The position numbers and the translations under genes are program-made. From positions 1 to 64,000 of the forward strand of contig JAUSDY010000021.1 in NCBI GenBank assembly GCA_030650395.1: a DNA stretch of 64,000 bases, written 5' to 3'. The first letter of the stretch is position 1; each line of letters opens with the position of its first letter. Below the pieces are notes generated by a model, which was not told the origin of the DNA, made no database searches, and saw nothing but the letters and a program-made list of their open reading frames with translations. The DNA comes from Acidobacteriota bacterium. Its GTDB lineage: Bacteria > Acidobacteriota > Vicinamibacteria > Vicinamibacterales > UBA2999. This document shows positions 6,789 through 17,505 of the stretch, piece by piece.

Positions 6789-9785
6789 CTACCACTTGAT
6801 CTGTGTCACCAGGCGAAGCAACCGCCCCTGAAGAATCGTGTTCGGGCGCCCCAACTGGTTACCGAAAATCTGCGTTTCGACGAGGACGTTCGACCCGTTC
6901 AGCGCGTTGTAGACGTCGGCCTGTGCGGTGAACTGGTAGGCGGCAAAGCGGAAATTGCGCTTGATCGCAACGTCGAGCTGGTTCCACCGGGGATAGTAGA
7001 GCGTGCCCGGCTTGTTCAGTCTCACGATCGTGACGGCCGTGCGCTGGCCATTCGGGAACGCCGAGGCCGGCACGTTCCACGTCACCTGGCTTTCGTTGCC
7101 CGCAAAGCTTACGAACGTGCCGCTCAGCTCGAGGTCCCACTTCAGCGGCAGAGTGCCGGCGATCTTGAAGTCGTGGCGGAACGGGATGCCCAAGTCGCGC
7201 TCGTCGCAGAACCGGCCGCCGCGCAGGAAGGCGATGGTGGAGTAGAGGTCGGCCAGCGACGACCCGTTCGGGTTCTCCTGATCGCACATCACCTCGATGT
7301 TGTGTTGGGCCGTCCAGCCGCCAAACACCACGGACCCGTTCGGGAGCCGGCTGTTGAAGCTCAGCTCGAAGTCGTTGGAGATGTGCGTGTCCTTGTCGGA
7401 GTTGTACTCCAGGAAGTTCACCAAGCCGCGCTTGGCCGGGTCCAGGTTGTAGAGCGTGAACGTTTCCGATGGATCGTATGGGTTGACCACCTGGAACCCC
7501 CTGTAGTCGGCCGGGCTGACCGCCACGTTATCCTCGGCGATAAGTGCATAGTACTGACGCCGATACCATCCGGCGGTGATGGACAAGTTGTTCAAGATCT
7601 GGTGCTGCATGCTGGCCGAGTATTCGACGTTGTACTCGCGCTGGATGTCGTCGACCGCGGTCCGGCCCGAGGCCCTTCCGAAGTTCGCGTTGTTGCTCGG
7701 ACCGATCTCGTTGTTCTGCACGATGCCGTCGCCATCGGTCGGTCGTGGAATGCCGGACCGGACCGCTGTGAGGGGCATGAGATCGACGTCGAACCAGTCA
7801 CGAATGTCGGTCGCCAGGCCGCGGACCGGGTTGTACCGCTTGACGAAGCTGCCGGCCATGGGACGCATGTACCGGTTCGCCCCGCCCTTGAGCGCCGTGC
7901 GGCCGTCGCCGAACAAGTCGTAGGCCACACCGAGCCGGGGCGCGATGTCTTTCCAGACCGGCACGTTCCTGATCTCGGGGAAGATGTTGCCCGGCACGAA
8001 CCGCCCTTCCTGCCGCCACTGCTCCTTGATCCTCGAGTTGAAGTACTCGTAGCGGAGACCGGGACTGACGGTGAGACGATTGAACCTCCACGAGTCCTGG
8101 ACGAAGACACCGATGTCGGCCGTGACGTATTCCTGGGTGGCGAACGGGTTGATGGTCACCACGACGGACTCGGGCACGCCGCGGCGATAGCGGACCTCCT
8201 GAAAGTCGCCGTGCGACGCGGCGTCGTTTCGGTCCTGGCCGAACGAGACCTGGAAGCCGCTCTTCAAGGTGTGCGAGCCCGTCACGTACGAGAGAGCGGT
8301 CGTGATGTGGTTTCGATCGGGAAGCGTCCCTGAGTATCCGGTCGCGGCGACCGTGCGTTCGTTCGTCAGAATATCGAGGCGCGAGACGTCGCGGTACCAC
8401 GGGTCCGACTGGGTCGCCACGAAACGCGGGTCGTACGGGCAGGGCGTGGCGAAACAGGGGATCACCGTCGAGGGACGAGGCCACCCGAGCGTGGTGCCGC
8501 CAAACTGCGAATTCCCCTCAAAGTCCTGCGGCTGATAGCCGCTGTGGAGGCGTTCGACAATCTGCGTGAAGCCCAACTCGTACAGAAACCGGCTGCTCAG
8601 CGCGGCCGTCAACTTCGCCCCCATATTGTGGTAATTCGCTTCGCCCCAGTTGCGGCGACGGGACGCGCTGATCGGCTCGACACCGAACACGAATTCCCGG
8701 CCCTTGTACTTGAAGGGGCGATCGTAGAACGCGCTAACTTTGATTTTCGACGTCGCCTGGAATGTGAGCCTGGCCAGCGGGATGTTCACGTACTGATCGA
8801 CGATGGCTGGACTGCCGTCGGGGAAGTAGGCGTCAACCACCTTCTCGTCCACCGACATCCACCGCATGGCCGCGAAGAACCACAGCTTGTTCCGAAGAAT
8901 GGGGCCGCCGATCGAGGGGTTGATGTCATAGATATTCGTGATGCCGGTGGACGAAGTCGCCCCCTTCGCGCGCAACGCGTCATTCAGGTTGTCGCTCTGC
9001 CACGAGCCTTCGGTAAGGCCCGCGTAGAGCGAGCCGTGGAACTCGTTACCTCCGTCACGTGGGATCATGTTGACCCGAATGCCGCCTCCCGACACATCGG
9101 CGCTCTGGGAGCTCGTCGTGAACGCCGTCTCCGCGAATGCCGCCTGGTTGATGTAGTTCTGGATCAGTCCGTCGCTGAAGGCCGGGCTCACGAGCATGCC
9201 GTCGATCTGCAGCGTGGTGTGCACCGGGCCCGCGCCGTGCACGCGCATGTTGACCTGCTCCATCATCTGCGAGCCGCCCACGTCGGGCTTGCTCAGCCGA
9301 ACGCCCTGCGCGAGGTAGCCGAACGACTGCGTGTTCCGCGGCGTCGGGAGCGCGTCCAGCAGCTCGCGCGTGATCACCTCGGTCCGCGCGGCGGACGACA
9401 CGTCCACGAGTGGGCTCTGTCCGCTCACCGTGATGGATTCCTCGAGACCGCCGATGCTCAGCTGAATGTTGACCGTTGCGGTGAAGTCCGCGGGCAAGAA
9501 GAGGCCGTCGCGCTGTGCGGTCGTGAAGCCGGGCAGGGTGTACGTAAGTGAATAGGTGCCCGGACGCAGATCGATGATGGTGTCGCGACCCTGGCCGTCG
9601 GTGACCGCCGACCTGACCTTCTCGATCAGAACGGGGCTCGCCGCGTCGACCGTGACACCAGGCATCACGGCACCCGTGTTGTCCGTTACCGTTCCCGCAA
9701 TCGCGCTCTGCGCTGACGCCGCCACCGGAAGGAACAAGAGAGCGGCCAGAAGCCCACCGCCCCGAATTACCGCCTGTGCCTGCAT
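6789..9785 (-). CDS. TonB-dependent receptor with carboxypeptidase-regulatory-like N-terminal domain
   Basis: 998 residues. A signal peptide (LLAALLFLPVAASAQ) is followed by a carboxypeptidase-regulatory-like beta-sandwich (~27-110: IAGTVTDNTGAVMPGVTV, LRPGTYSLTYTLPGF), a plug domain (SITVSGQSPLVDVSS, LLDALPTPRN, VHTTLQIDGM) and a long outer-membrane barrel ending in a hydrophobic strand. A strong ribosome-binding site AAAGGAGGAT precedes the start. This is the Oar-like receptor class abundant in Acidobacteriota, moving a large substrate across the outer membrane with TonB energy. No substrate hint is visible. Likely first gene of a transcript continuing into 6710-3751. Confidence 0.9.
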   Translation of the reverse strand: MQAQAVIRGGGLLAALLFLPVAASAQSAIAGTVTDNTGAVMPGVTVDAASPVLIEKVRSAVTDGQGRDTIIDLRPGTYSLTYTLPGFTTAQRDGLFLPADFTATVNIQLSIGGLEESITVSGQSPLVDVSSAARTEVITRELLDALPTPRNTQSFGYLAQGVRLSKPDVGGSQMMEQVNMRVHGAGPVHTTLQIDGMLVSPAFSDGLIQNYINQAAFAETAFTTSSQSADVSGGGIRVNMIPRDGGNEFHGSLYAGLTEGSWQSDNLNDALRAKGATSSTGITNIYDINPSIGGPILRNKLWFFAAMRWMSVDEKVVDAYFPDGSPAIVDQYVNIPLARLTFQATSKIKVSAFYDRPFKYKGREFVFGVEPISASRRRNWGEANYHNMGAKLTAALSSRFLYELGFTQIVERLHSGYQPQDFEGNSQFGGTTLGWPRPSTVIPCFATPCPYDPRFVATQSDPWYRDVSRLDILTNERTVAATGYSGTLPDRNHITTALSYVTGSHTLKSGFQVSFGQDRNDAASHGDFQEVRYRRGVPESVVVTINPFATQEYVTADIGVFVQDSWRFNRLTVSPGLRYEYFNSRIKEQWRQEGRFVPGNIFPEIRNVPVWKDIAPRLGVAYDLFGDGRTALKGGANRYMRPMAGSFVKRYNPVRGLATDIRDWFDVDLMPLTAVRSGIPRPTDGDGIVQNNEIGPSNNANFGRASGRTAVDDIQREYNVEYSASMQHQILNNLSITAGWYRRQYYALIAEDNVAVSPADYRGFQVVNPYDPSETFTLYNLDPAKRGLVNFLEYNSDKDTHISNDFELSFNSRLPNGSVVFGGWTAQHNIEVMCDQENPNGSSLADLYSTIAFLRGGRFCDERDLGIPFRHDFKIAGTLPLKWDLELSGTFVSFAGNESQVTWNVPASAFPNGQRTAVTIVRLNKPGTLYYPRWNQLDVAIKRNFRFAAYQFTAQADVYNALNGSNVLVETQIFGNQLGRPNTILQGRLLRLVTQIKW

Positions 9786-9894
9786 GCCATCCTCCTTTGG
9801 AACAAAAGGTCAACACCGACTGCGGCGACCGGACGGAATGATGTCCAGGACATCAAACAACGGCGTAGGCTAACAGAATTCCAAGGACCTGAAT

Positions 9895-10539
9895 CTAGCC
9901 TTCTTTCCCATCCTTCTTCTTGTTCGCCTTGAGGACGCGCCCGCGATCGCCGCCGGTCCAGCGCATCTGCACCAGCGTGCCGAAGGCGCCGACCGCAAAC
10001 CAGGCCCACGGCAGCCAGCCGAGACCCGGCGCCGGATTCATCGGATAGGCCACCCACACATCGCCTTGCGCCGCGGCCCTCAGCGGACCGGCGTCGCCCA
10101 TCACCGCCAGCGCTCCGACGATCAGCGTCCAGGCGCCACCGAACGCGGTGCCGAGAATGATCACGTAGCGTTGCAGCCACGTCGCCAGCAGCGCGCCCGC
10201 CACGGAAAACAGGATCACGACGAACGGGTGCGGGTCGCCCTCGACTTGCGTCCAGATCACGTTGACGAGCAAGGCGCCGAGGCCCGCGCCGATCAGCGCC
10301 ACGCCCACGAAGTAGGCGGCCAGCAGCAGCGCCGCGCCCGCGATGCCGCCAACCAGCGCGGCAATCACCATGGGCGCCGTGTCGGTGGCGCCGAACACGG
10401 AGCTGGCGGCGAGCGCGCCGACGATGAAGCCGAACACGGCGAGCACCACCTTGAACAGGCGGTAGCCGAGAAAACACGCGAGGAATCCGCCAGCGATCAG
10501 CACGGCGGCAGCGGGCACCTGATACGCAGCAGGCAACAT
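9895..10539 (-). CDS. DUF4203 / TMEM198-like multi-pass membrane protein
   Basis: 214 residues with about seven hydrophobic segments (VPAAAVLIAGGFLACFLGY, VVLAVFGFIVGALAASSVFG, MVIAALVGGIAGAALLLAAY and others) and a basic C-terminus with KKK. This matches the glycine-rich DUF4203/TMEM198-like family of unknown function. A decayed fragment resembling its 3' end is present at 541-680. The start codon lies 12 bases from an inverted heptanucleotide array that separates it from recR. Confidence 0.65.
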   Translation of the reverse strand: MLPAAYQVPAAAVLIAGGFLACFLGYRLFKVVLAVFGFIVGALAASSVFGATDTAPMVIAALVGGIAGAALLLAAYFVGVALIGAGLGALLVNVIWTQVEGDPHPFVVILFSVAGALLATWLQRYVIILGTAFGGAWTLIVGALAVMGDAGPLRAAAQGDVWVAYPMNPAPGLGWLPWAWFAVGAFGTLVQMRWTGGDRGRVLKANKKKDGKEG

Positions 10540-10550
10540 TGGGGCTCTAT

Positions 10551-10630
10551 AATCTCAGATGGCAGATCTCAGATCGCAGATATAAATCTCAGATTTAGAT
10601 CTGCAATCTGAGATCTGAGATCTGAGATTC
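10551..10630. repeat. Inverted 7-bp tandem-repeat array (ATCTCAG unit)
   Basis: The left half has units ATCTCAG/ATGGCAG/ATCGCAG, the right half the complement (ATCTGAG x3, with AATCTGAG and AGATCTGC). The two halves can pair into a long hairpin. The array ends at the recR stop codon and fills the recR-DUF4203 gap. Confidence 0.85.
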
Positions 10631-11226
10631 TATACCTCTCGCCGTCCTTCCATCGACTTGCCCATCGTCAGGTCGTCGGCGTAGTCAAGGTCGCTGCCGA
10701 CGGGAATGCCCATCGCGATCCGGGTCACGCGAATGCCCATCGGCTTCAGCAGCCGCGCCAGATAAATCGCGGTGGCCTCGCCTTCCACGGTCGGATTGGT
10801 GGCGAGAATGACCTCGTCCACTTCGTCGACGCCGACGCGCGCCAGCAGGCCTTTGATCTTCAGGTCGTCTGGGCCGACCCCCTGCAGCGGCGAAATCGCC
10901 CCCATCAAGACGTGGTAAACGCCCTTGAAGCCGCCGGTCCGGTCGACGACGTTGACGTTCTGCGGCTCTTCGACCACGCAAATCACGCGGTGGTCGCGGG
11001 TCGAATCGTTGCAGAGCGCGCACGGATCGACGTCGGTGATGTTGTTGCAGGTCGTGCAGTAGGTGACGCGGTCCTTGACGTCGCGGATAGCGGCGCACAG
11101 CTGTTCGGCCTCTTCCCGCGGCGTGCGCAGCACGTGGAAGGCCAGCCGCTGCGCGTTCTTCGCGCCGATGCCGGGGAGCTTCTTGAACTGATCGACGAGT
11201 TCCTGCAGGGACGCGGGCAGTGACAT
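10630..11226 (-). CDS. recR: Recombination mediator RecR
   Basis: 198 residues, the normal length for RecR, which loads RecA with RecO/RecF on gapped DNA. Features in order: N-terminal helix-hairpin-helix ([15 protein letters not shown]), C4 zinc finger ([13 protein letters not shown] and CNDSTRD), Toprim domain ([27 protein letters not shown]) and C-terminal Walker-B-like [13 protein letters not shown]. The start overlaps the ybaB stop by one base (TGATG), so the genes are translationally coupled in the common dnaX-ybaB-recR order. A longer in-frame extension upstream is ruled out by that overlap. Confidence 0.96.
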   Translation of the reverse strand: MSLPASLQELVDQFKKLPGIGAKNAQRLAFHVLRTPREEAEQLCAAIRDVKDRVTYCTTCNNITDVDPCALCNDSTRDHRVICVVEEPQNVNVVDRTGGFKGVYHVLMGAISPLQGVGPDDLKIKGLLARVGVDEVDEVILATNPTVEGEATAIYLARLLKPMGIRVTRIAMGIPVGSDLDYADDLTMGKSMEGRREV

Positions 11227-11522
11227 CAGAGGCCGGGAATGCCAAGGCCGCCGAGCAGGCCGCCCATGCGTTGCTTCATCGCCTCGTCGACCTTGCGATG
11301 CGCGTCGTTGACCGCGGCGACGACGAGGTCCTGCAGCATGGCGACGTCGTCTTTCGACACGACCTCGGGATCGATCGTGATCTTCTGCAGATGCTTGTGG
11401 CCGTCGACGATGACCGTGACCATGCCGCCGCCGGCGGTGGCCTCGACCCGCAACTCGCTCATCTGCTGCTGCAGGCGCTCTTGCATCTCCTGCGCCTGCT
11501 TCATCATTTTCTGCATATCCAT
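11226..11522 (-). CDS. ybaB: YbaB/EbfC nucleoid-associated protein
   Basis: 98 residues from the ATG giving [19 protein letters not shown], the usual YbaB start. The fold continues with [18 protein letters not shown] and [12 protein letters not shown] and ends in a glycine-rich tail [12 protein letters not shown]. YbaB dimers bind DNA and sit between dnaX and recR in most bacteria. The frame stays open upstream to 11582, but those 20 codons ([14 protein letters not shown]) lie inside a repeat array, so I judge them non-native; translation from 11582 cannot be excluded. Confidence 0.93.
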   Translation of the reverse strand: MDMQKMMKQAQEMQERLQQQMSELRVEATAGGGMVTVIVDGHKHLQKITIDPEVVSKDDVAMLQDLVVAAVNDAHRKVDEAMKQRMGGLLGGLGIPGL

Positions 11523-11640
11523 AGAGGGCTTGGGGGCTTGAGGGCTTGGGGAAAGTGACGCTTTCGGGTCGGGCATTTTCAAGCCCTCGATCCCTCAAGT
11601 CCTCAAGCCCTCGATGTCCTCAAGTCCTCATATCTCCTCA
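11523..11640. repeat. Inverted 8-bp tandem-repeat array (TCAAGCCC unit)
   Basis: Three units of AGGGCTTG/GGGGCTTG, a ~30-base centre, then about seven complementary units (TCAAGCCC, TCGATCCC, TCAAGTCC and variants). It fills the ybaB-dnaX gap and overlaps the dnaX stop. The same 8-bp unit recurs in the 3' end of the RluA-like gene at 51.75 kb, 40 kb away. Confidence 0.85.
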
Positions 11641-13301
11641 ACCGTAGTTTTCTCTACCGGGAAGATTTCCAGCACTGCCTGCACCGTGGCGTTGGCCATC
11701 GCTTCGGCCCTGCTGTCTTCGGCACTGGTGCGAGGCGTCACGATCGGAGGTGGCGGCGCCGCCGCCGTCGAGGCCTCGGCCAGGCTGATCGTGACCGGCA
11801 CGGGCTTGCCCGCCAGTTTTTCGGCGAGCTGCTGCAGCCACGCGCGCTGGTCGTCGGCCTGCTGCTTCGCGTTTTTCTGATTTGCTTGAAACACGAAATT
11901 AATGCCAGACGGAGAGACGTCTATGCGGTAGGCCTGAGCAACCACCAGGTTATAGAACGTGGATTTCGCGGACTTGATCTCGGCCAAAAGACGATCTTTC
12001 AAAACCCCGTCAGTGCCTAAGGTGCCTAAAGTGCCAGGGGTGCCAACGGGGTTGGTGCCGGTGCCCGGTGCCTTGGGCTGCACTTTGGGCACCGTTGGCA
12101 CACTAGGCACCAAACCCTTAGGCACATTAGGCACACTCGGCACCCTTGGCACCTGTGCCCGAGGCTGATTGGGCGCGAGGCCAAGTAATTCGCCGAGCGG
12201 AACGAGCTTCCGAAGATGCATCAAGCGAAGGAGAGCCATTTCGAGGTTGTAGCGCGGCTGATCCGAGATGCGCACTTCCTGCTCCGCCTTGGTCAGCAGG
12301 TCGAACGCGCGCATCAGGTCTTCGCGCGACCATTGGCCCGACATCGCCAGCAGCCGCTCACGCTCGGCGTCGCCGGCGACATCCGGGTCGGCGGCGCGCT
12401 TGGGATCGACCGAGAGGATCAGCAAGTCACGGGTGGCGCGGGCCAGCTCGCGGCACAACAACCGCAAATCGTAGCCGCGCTCGATCGCCCGTTCGACGAG
12501 CGCAAACGCCGCGGGCGCATCCTCCGACACCACCGCGTCGAGCACGTCGAACACCAGGTCCCGGCCCACCAGGCCCAGCACGGTGACCACGTCGTCGACC
12601 GCAATCTGATCGCCGGCAAAGGCGCGAACCTGGTCGAAGGCGCTCAGCGAATCGCGCATGCTGCCTTCGCCGGCGCGCGCCAGCAGCGTCAGCCCCTCTT
12701 CGGGAATCGCTATTTTTTCTTCGCCGGCGATCAGCCGGAGGCGGTCGGCCACCACCTTGCCCGAGATGGTGCGGAACTCGTAGACCTGCGAGCGCGACAG
12801 CACCGTGTCGGGAATCTTGTGCTGCTCGGTCGTCGCCATCATGAAGATGACGTGCGGCGGCGGCTCTTCGATCGACTTGAGCAGCGCGTTGAACGACGAG
12901 GCCGACAGCATGTGGACTTCGTCGATGATGAAGATCTTGTAGCGATTGCGGACCGGCGCAATCGCCAGGCCCTCGATCACCACCTCGCGGACGTTCTCGA
13001 CGCCGGTGTGCGTGGCCGCGTCGATTTCGAGCACATCGATGTCGCGGCCCTCGGCGATCTCGATGCAGGCATCACAGACACCGCACGGCTCCGGCGTCGG
13101 CCCCGTGGCGCAGCTCAGCGCGCGCGCCAGGATGCGCGCCGTCGTCGTCTTGCCGCAGCCGCGCGGACCCGAGAAGACGAACGCCTGCGCGATCCGCTTG
13201 CTCTTGAGCGCGTTCTTGAGGGTGCGCGTAACCGCCTGTTGCCCGAGGACGTCCTCGAAGCGCTGCGGCCGCCATTTTCTTGCCAGGACTTGATAGGCCA
13301 T
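11628..13301 (-). CDS. dnaX: DNA polymerase III subunit gamma/tau
   Basis: 557 residues. The clamp-loader AAA+ core shows Walker A (GPRGCGKTT), a zinc module (CATGPTPEPCGVCDAC), Walker B (IIDEVHML) and the SRC-like sensor region (ATTEQHKIPDTVLSRSQ). Domain III follows, then a linker at ~375-425 that is entirely low-complexity valine/proline/glycine sequence made by a 9-bp tandem repeat (VPSVPNVPKG, GTPGTLGTLGT), and a C-terminal tau-like domain. It encodes the ATPase that loads the sliding clamp. First gene of dnaX-ybaB-recR, with the SRP RNA gene just upstream. Confidence 0.95.
   Translation of the reverse strand: MAYQVLARKWRPQRFEDVLGQQAVTRTLKNALKSKRIAQAFVFSGPRGCGKTTTARILARALSCATGPTPEPCGVCDACIEIAEGRDIDVLEIDAATHTGVENVREVVIEGLAIAPVRNRYKIFIIDEVHMLSASSFNALLKSIEEPPPHVIFMMATTEQHKIPDTVLSRSQVYEFRTISGKVVADRLRLIAGEEKIAIPEEGLTLLARAGEGSMRDSLSAFDQVRAFAGDQIAVDDVVTVLGLVGRDLVFDVLDAVVSEDAPAAFALVERAIERGYDLRLLCRELARATRDLLILSVDPKRAADPDVAGDAERERLLAMSGQWSREDLMRAFDLLTKAEQEVRISDQPRYNLEMALLRLMHLRKLVPLGELLGLAPNQPRAQVPRVPSVPNVPKGLVPSVPTVPKVQPKAPGTGTNPVGTPGTLGTLGTDGVLKDRLLAEIKSAKSTFYNLVVAQAYRIDVSPSGINFVFQANQKNAKQQADDQRAWLQQLAEKLAGKPVPVTISLAEASTAAAPPPPIVTPRTSAEDSRAEAMANATVQAVLEIFPVEKTTVEEI
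12013..12159. repeat. Intragenic 9-bp inverted tandem-repeat array inside dnaX
   Basis: Units of the form GGTGCCTAA / AGTGCCAGG in the left half and the complement TTAGGCACA / CTCGGCACC in the right half, about six to seven each. The array lies in the flexible linker of DnaX. The 9-base period keeps the reading frame, unlike the 7- and 8-base periods seen between genes. Confidence 0.85.
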
Positions 13302-13305
13302 TAGG

Positions 13306-13375
13306 GAGTGCAGAGTTAGGAGTGCAGAGTGCAGAGTCAGTCTTAACTCTTAACTCTGAACTCTGAACTCCGAAG
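13306..13375. repeat. Inverted 7-bp array, exactly five plus five units
   Basis: Left half GAGTGCA, GAGTTAG, GAGTGCA, GAGTGCA, GAGTCAG; right half TCTTAAC, TCTTAAC, TCTGAAC, TCTGAAC, TCCGAAG. It lies between the dnaX start and the SRP RNA 3' end. The same units occur in the array at 37.3 kb between the FHA and PP2C genes. Confidence 0.9.
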
Positions 13376-13479
13376 ACGGCCCGGAGGTCCTCAGCACATC
13401 ACGGAAACGACTTAGCGCTGCTGCCTTCCGGCCCTGACGCGATTCGCCGCCCTGAGATTGCCGAGGTTCCGGGCCGAAC
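13375..13479 (-). ncRNA. ffs: Signal recognition particle RNA, small bacterial type
   Basis: Read on the minus strand, the segment has the diagnostic SRP apical-loop sequence GTCAGGGCCGGAAGGCAGCA followed by GCGCTAA, and the two ends pair (TTCGGCCCGGAACCTC at the 5' side with GAGGACCTCCGGGCCG at the 3' side). Length of about 105 nt fits the 4.5S-type RNA that binds Ffh for co-translational targeting. Location immediately upstream of dnaX is a common arrangement. Exact ends are estimated from the terminal stem. Confidence 0.95.
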
Positions 13480-14715
13480 TTCCAGTGTAACACCTGCCGC
13501 TTGTGGTGTGCGGCGCACGGCCGCGCACCAAGCGCACACGAGCGGACTCGGTAAGTCGTTGTGCGCGAGTGACTTAATCGCTCGTTGCGTCAGGCACTGC
13601 TATTGCTATAAGAAGTAAGGCGGACACATGATCAACTTTCCACCCGTCGGCACAGGCGTCACGGAGCTGTTCGGCGAGCCCGATCGGCTCAGCCTGCTGA
13701 GCCAGGCCGCCCACATCGTCATCCTGGACGATGAGCTGGCGAACGTGACGCTGTTGACGACGATGCTCGAACGCGCCGGCTTCTCGTCGATCACCGGAAT
13801 GACCGACCCAGGCCGGCTGCCGGCGCTGCTCGAGTCGTCGCCGCCTGACCTGGTGATCACCGATCTGCACATGCCGGAATGCGACGGCTTCGGCGTGCTC
13901 GAGATGCTGTCGGGACTGATCAACACCGAGCGCCTGCCCGTGCTGGTCGTGACGGGCGACGGATCGACCGACGCGCGACAGCAGGCGCTGACGCGCGGCG
14001 CGAAAGACTTCGTCACCAAGCCGTACGATGCCATCGAGCTGCTGCTGCGGGTCCGCAACCTGCTCGAAAGCCGCGTGCTCTACCAGGATCTCAAGAAGCA
14101 GAACCGGACGCTGCTCGAGTCGGCCAACGGCAGCACGCTCGAGATCGAATCCACCCGGGTCGAAATGATCGAGCGCCTCGCGCTGGCCGCCGAGTACCGG
14201 GACGACGAAACGAACGAGCACAACCGGCGGGTCGGCGCGCTCGCGGCCAAGCTGGGGATGGCGGTCGGGTTCACGCCGGAAGACGCCGGCCTGTTGCGGC
14301 GCGCGGCCGCCCTGCACGACATCGGCAAGATCGGCATCCCCGATGCGCTGCTCTTCAAGCCCAGCGGCCTGACTTACAGTGAAGTGCGGGTGATGCGGAC
14401 GCACGCCTCGATCGGCGCGCGCATCCTGGGCGGCAGCCGCATCCCGCTGTTGCAGCTGGCCGAAACCGTGGCGCTGACGCATCACGAGCGGTGGGACGGC
14501 AGCGGCTACCCGAACGGATTGAAGGGCGCCGAGATCCCCGCCGCCGGCCGCATTGTCGCCGTGGCCGACGCGTTTGATGCGATGACGAGCAACCGGCCGT
14601 ATCGCGCCGCCCGCAGCGTCACCGAAGCGGTCGCGCTGCTGCGCCTGGAGTACGACCAGCAGTTCGAAGGACGGCTGATCGACGCGCTCGAAACGATCGT
14701 GACGAGCGACCCCGC

Positions 14716-15782
<1,067 letters not shown>

Positions 15783-15795
<13 letters not shown>

Positions 15796-16616
15796 GCTTC
15801 GAGCTCCGTCCGCGCGTCGGTCTTGCCGTCGCGATACTTGACGATCACCGGCGTCGCCAGCGACAGCCCCCACTCGCGCCCGGCGCCGACGGTGACGGCG
15901 CGCGCGCCGGGCACGACCACCGCGCCCTCGGGAATCACCAGCGGCTGGCCGGCGGAAGGCTTGATGATGGTGCCGTTAACGAGGTCATAGACCGGCGTCG
16001 ATCCGGTGAGGATCGTGCCCGCGGCAATCACCGCGCGCTTCTTGATCACCGCGCCCTCATAGATGCCGGTGTTGCCGCCGATCAGCACATCGTCTTCGAT
16101 AATCACCGGCAGTGCGCCCACCGGTTCGAGCACGCCGCCGATTTGCGCCGCGGCGCTGACGTGGACGTGCGCGCCAACCTGCGCGCACGATCCGACCAGC
16201 GCGTGCGAATCGATCAGCGAGCCCTCGCCGACATAGGCGCCGATGTTGATGTACATCGGCGGCATGCAAATCACGCCGCGCGCCACGAACGCGCCGCCGC
16301 GAATCGCCGATCCGCCGGGTACGATGCGAACGCCGCCCTCGACGCCCGGGTTCTGCACCGACTGCGTGTCCTTGTCGTAGAACGGCAGGCCCGCCGACAT
16401 GTCGACCAGATCGCCGAACCGAAATCCGAGGAGGATGCCCTGCTTCACCCAGGCGTTCACCCGCCATCCGCTTGGAGCAGACGGGTCGGGCTCCGCCGCG
16501 CGCACCGCACCGACTTCAAGGGCCAGGCGCAAATCGTCGAACGCCGCGCGCGCGGCCTTCTTGTCGGCGTCGGCGCCCGCGGCCGCGAGCCCCTCGATGG
16601 TGAGCCTAAGCTGCAT
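15783..16616 (-). CDS. dapD: Tetrahydrodipicolinate N-succinyltransferase
   Basis: 277 residues, matching the usual ~275 of DapD, which transfers succinyl from succinyl-CoA to tetrahydrodipicolinate. The left-handed beta-helix with hexapeptide repeats is clear (VICMPPMYINIGAYVGEGS, IDSHALVGSCAQVGAHVHVS, IEDDVLIGGNTGIYEGA). N-terminal helical domain and C-terminal KYRDGKTDA are also typical. It overlaps dapA upstream by 11 bases and the M20 gene downstream, so it is translationally coupled within the operon. Confidence 0.95.
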
Positions 16617-17505
16617 GTGAGATTTCGAGTCCGAGGTCTTTCAGGAAGCCGATGATTTTCTCCTGCGATGCGGCGCGAGGCGGCACCATCGGGAGACGAT
16701 AGACGGGTTCGCACAGTCCCATCGCCGCCATCGCGAACTTGACCGGTCCGGGATTCGACTCGATGAAGTTGCCGAGCATCAGCGGCACGAGCTTGTGATG
16801 CATCTGGCGGGCCGTCTTGTAGTCGCCGCGCTCGGCCGCTTCCACCAGCTGCGACATCTCCGCCGGAATCGCGTTCGACGCCACCGAGATCAACCCGCGG
16901 CCGCCGATCGCCATCAACGGCAGCGTCAGCGCGTCGTCTCCGGAGAGCACGACAAAGTCTGACGGCACCGCGCGGCAGATCTCCACCATCTGGGTGATGT
17001 TGCCGGACGCTTCCTTCACACCGATCACGTGGGGAATGGTGGCGAGCTTCGCGAGTGTGGCCGCCTCGATGTTGCAGCCGGTGCGGCCCGGCACGTTATA
17101 CAAGACGATCGGGAGCGGCGTCGCTTCGGCGATCGCGGAGAAGTGCTTGAACAAACCCTCGGGCGTCGGCTTGTTGTAGTACGGCGTCACCGACAGCAAG
17201 CCCTGCACGCCGGCCGCCTGCATTTCCTTTGCGACGTGCACGACTTCCTTGGTGTCGTACCCGCCGGCGCCGGCCATCACCGGCACTTGCCCGCGCGCTT
17301 CTTCGACCACGAGCTCGACGACACGGCGCCGCTCGTCCGGCGTGAGCGTCGGCGTCTCGCCGGTCGTGCCGCAGGGCACGAGGAAGTGGACGCCCGCATC
17401 AATCTGCCGCCGCGCCAGCCGCTTGACCCCGGCCTCGTCGAGCGCGCCGCTCTTGGTGAACGGTGTGATCAACGCGGTTCCAACGCCGGTAAACATCGTC
17501 CTCAT
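16606..17505 (-). CDS. dapA: 4-hydroxy-tetrahydrodipicolinate synthase
   Basis: 299 residues from the ATG that overlaps the dapB stop (ATGA). It condenses pyruvate with aspartate semialdehyde at the branch to lysine and diaminopimelate. Visible motifs: GVGTALITPF, the GTTGETPTL substrate loop, VTPYYNKPTPEGL, the catalytic tyrosine in YNVPGRTG and the Schiff-base lysine in GVKEASGN. The (beta/alpha)8 barrel is complete. A longer in-frame extension upstream overlaps dapB and is not used. Confidence 0.96.
   Translation of the reverse strand: MRTMFTGVGTALITPFTKSGALDEAGVKRLARRQIDAGVHFLVPCGTTGETPTLTPDERRRVVELVVEEARGQVPVMAGAGGYDTKEVVHVAKEMQAAGVQGLLSVTPYYNKPTPEGLFKHFSAIAEATPLPIVLYNVPGRTGCNIEAATLAKLATIPHVIGVKEASGNITQMVEICRAVPSDFVVLSGDDALTLPLMAIGGRGLISVASNAIPAEMSQLVEAAERGDYKTARQMHHKLVPLMLGNFIESNPGPVKFAMAAMGLCEPVYRLPMVPPRAASQEKIIGFLKDLGLEISHAA

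Noticed and set aside
6099-8333. 744-residue plus-strand open frame opposite the TonB receptor
   Set aside because: Shadow frame; the receptor on the minus strand has clear domains and a strong ribosome-binding site.
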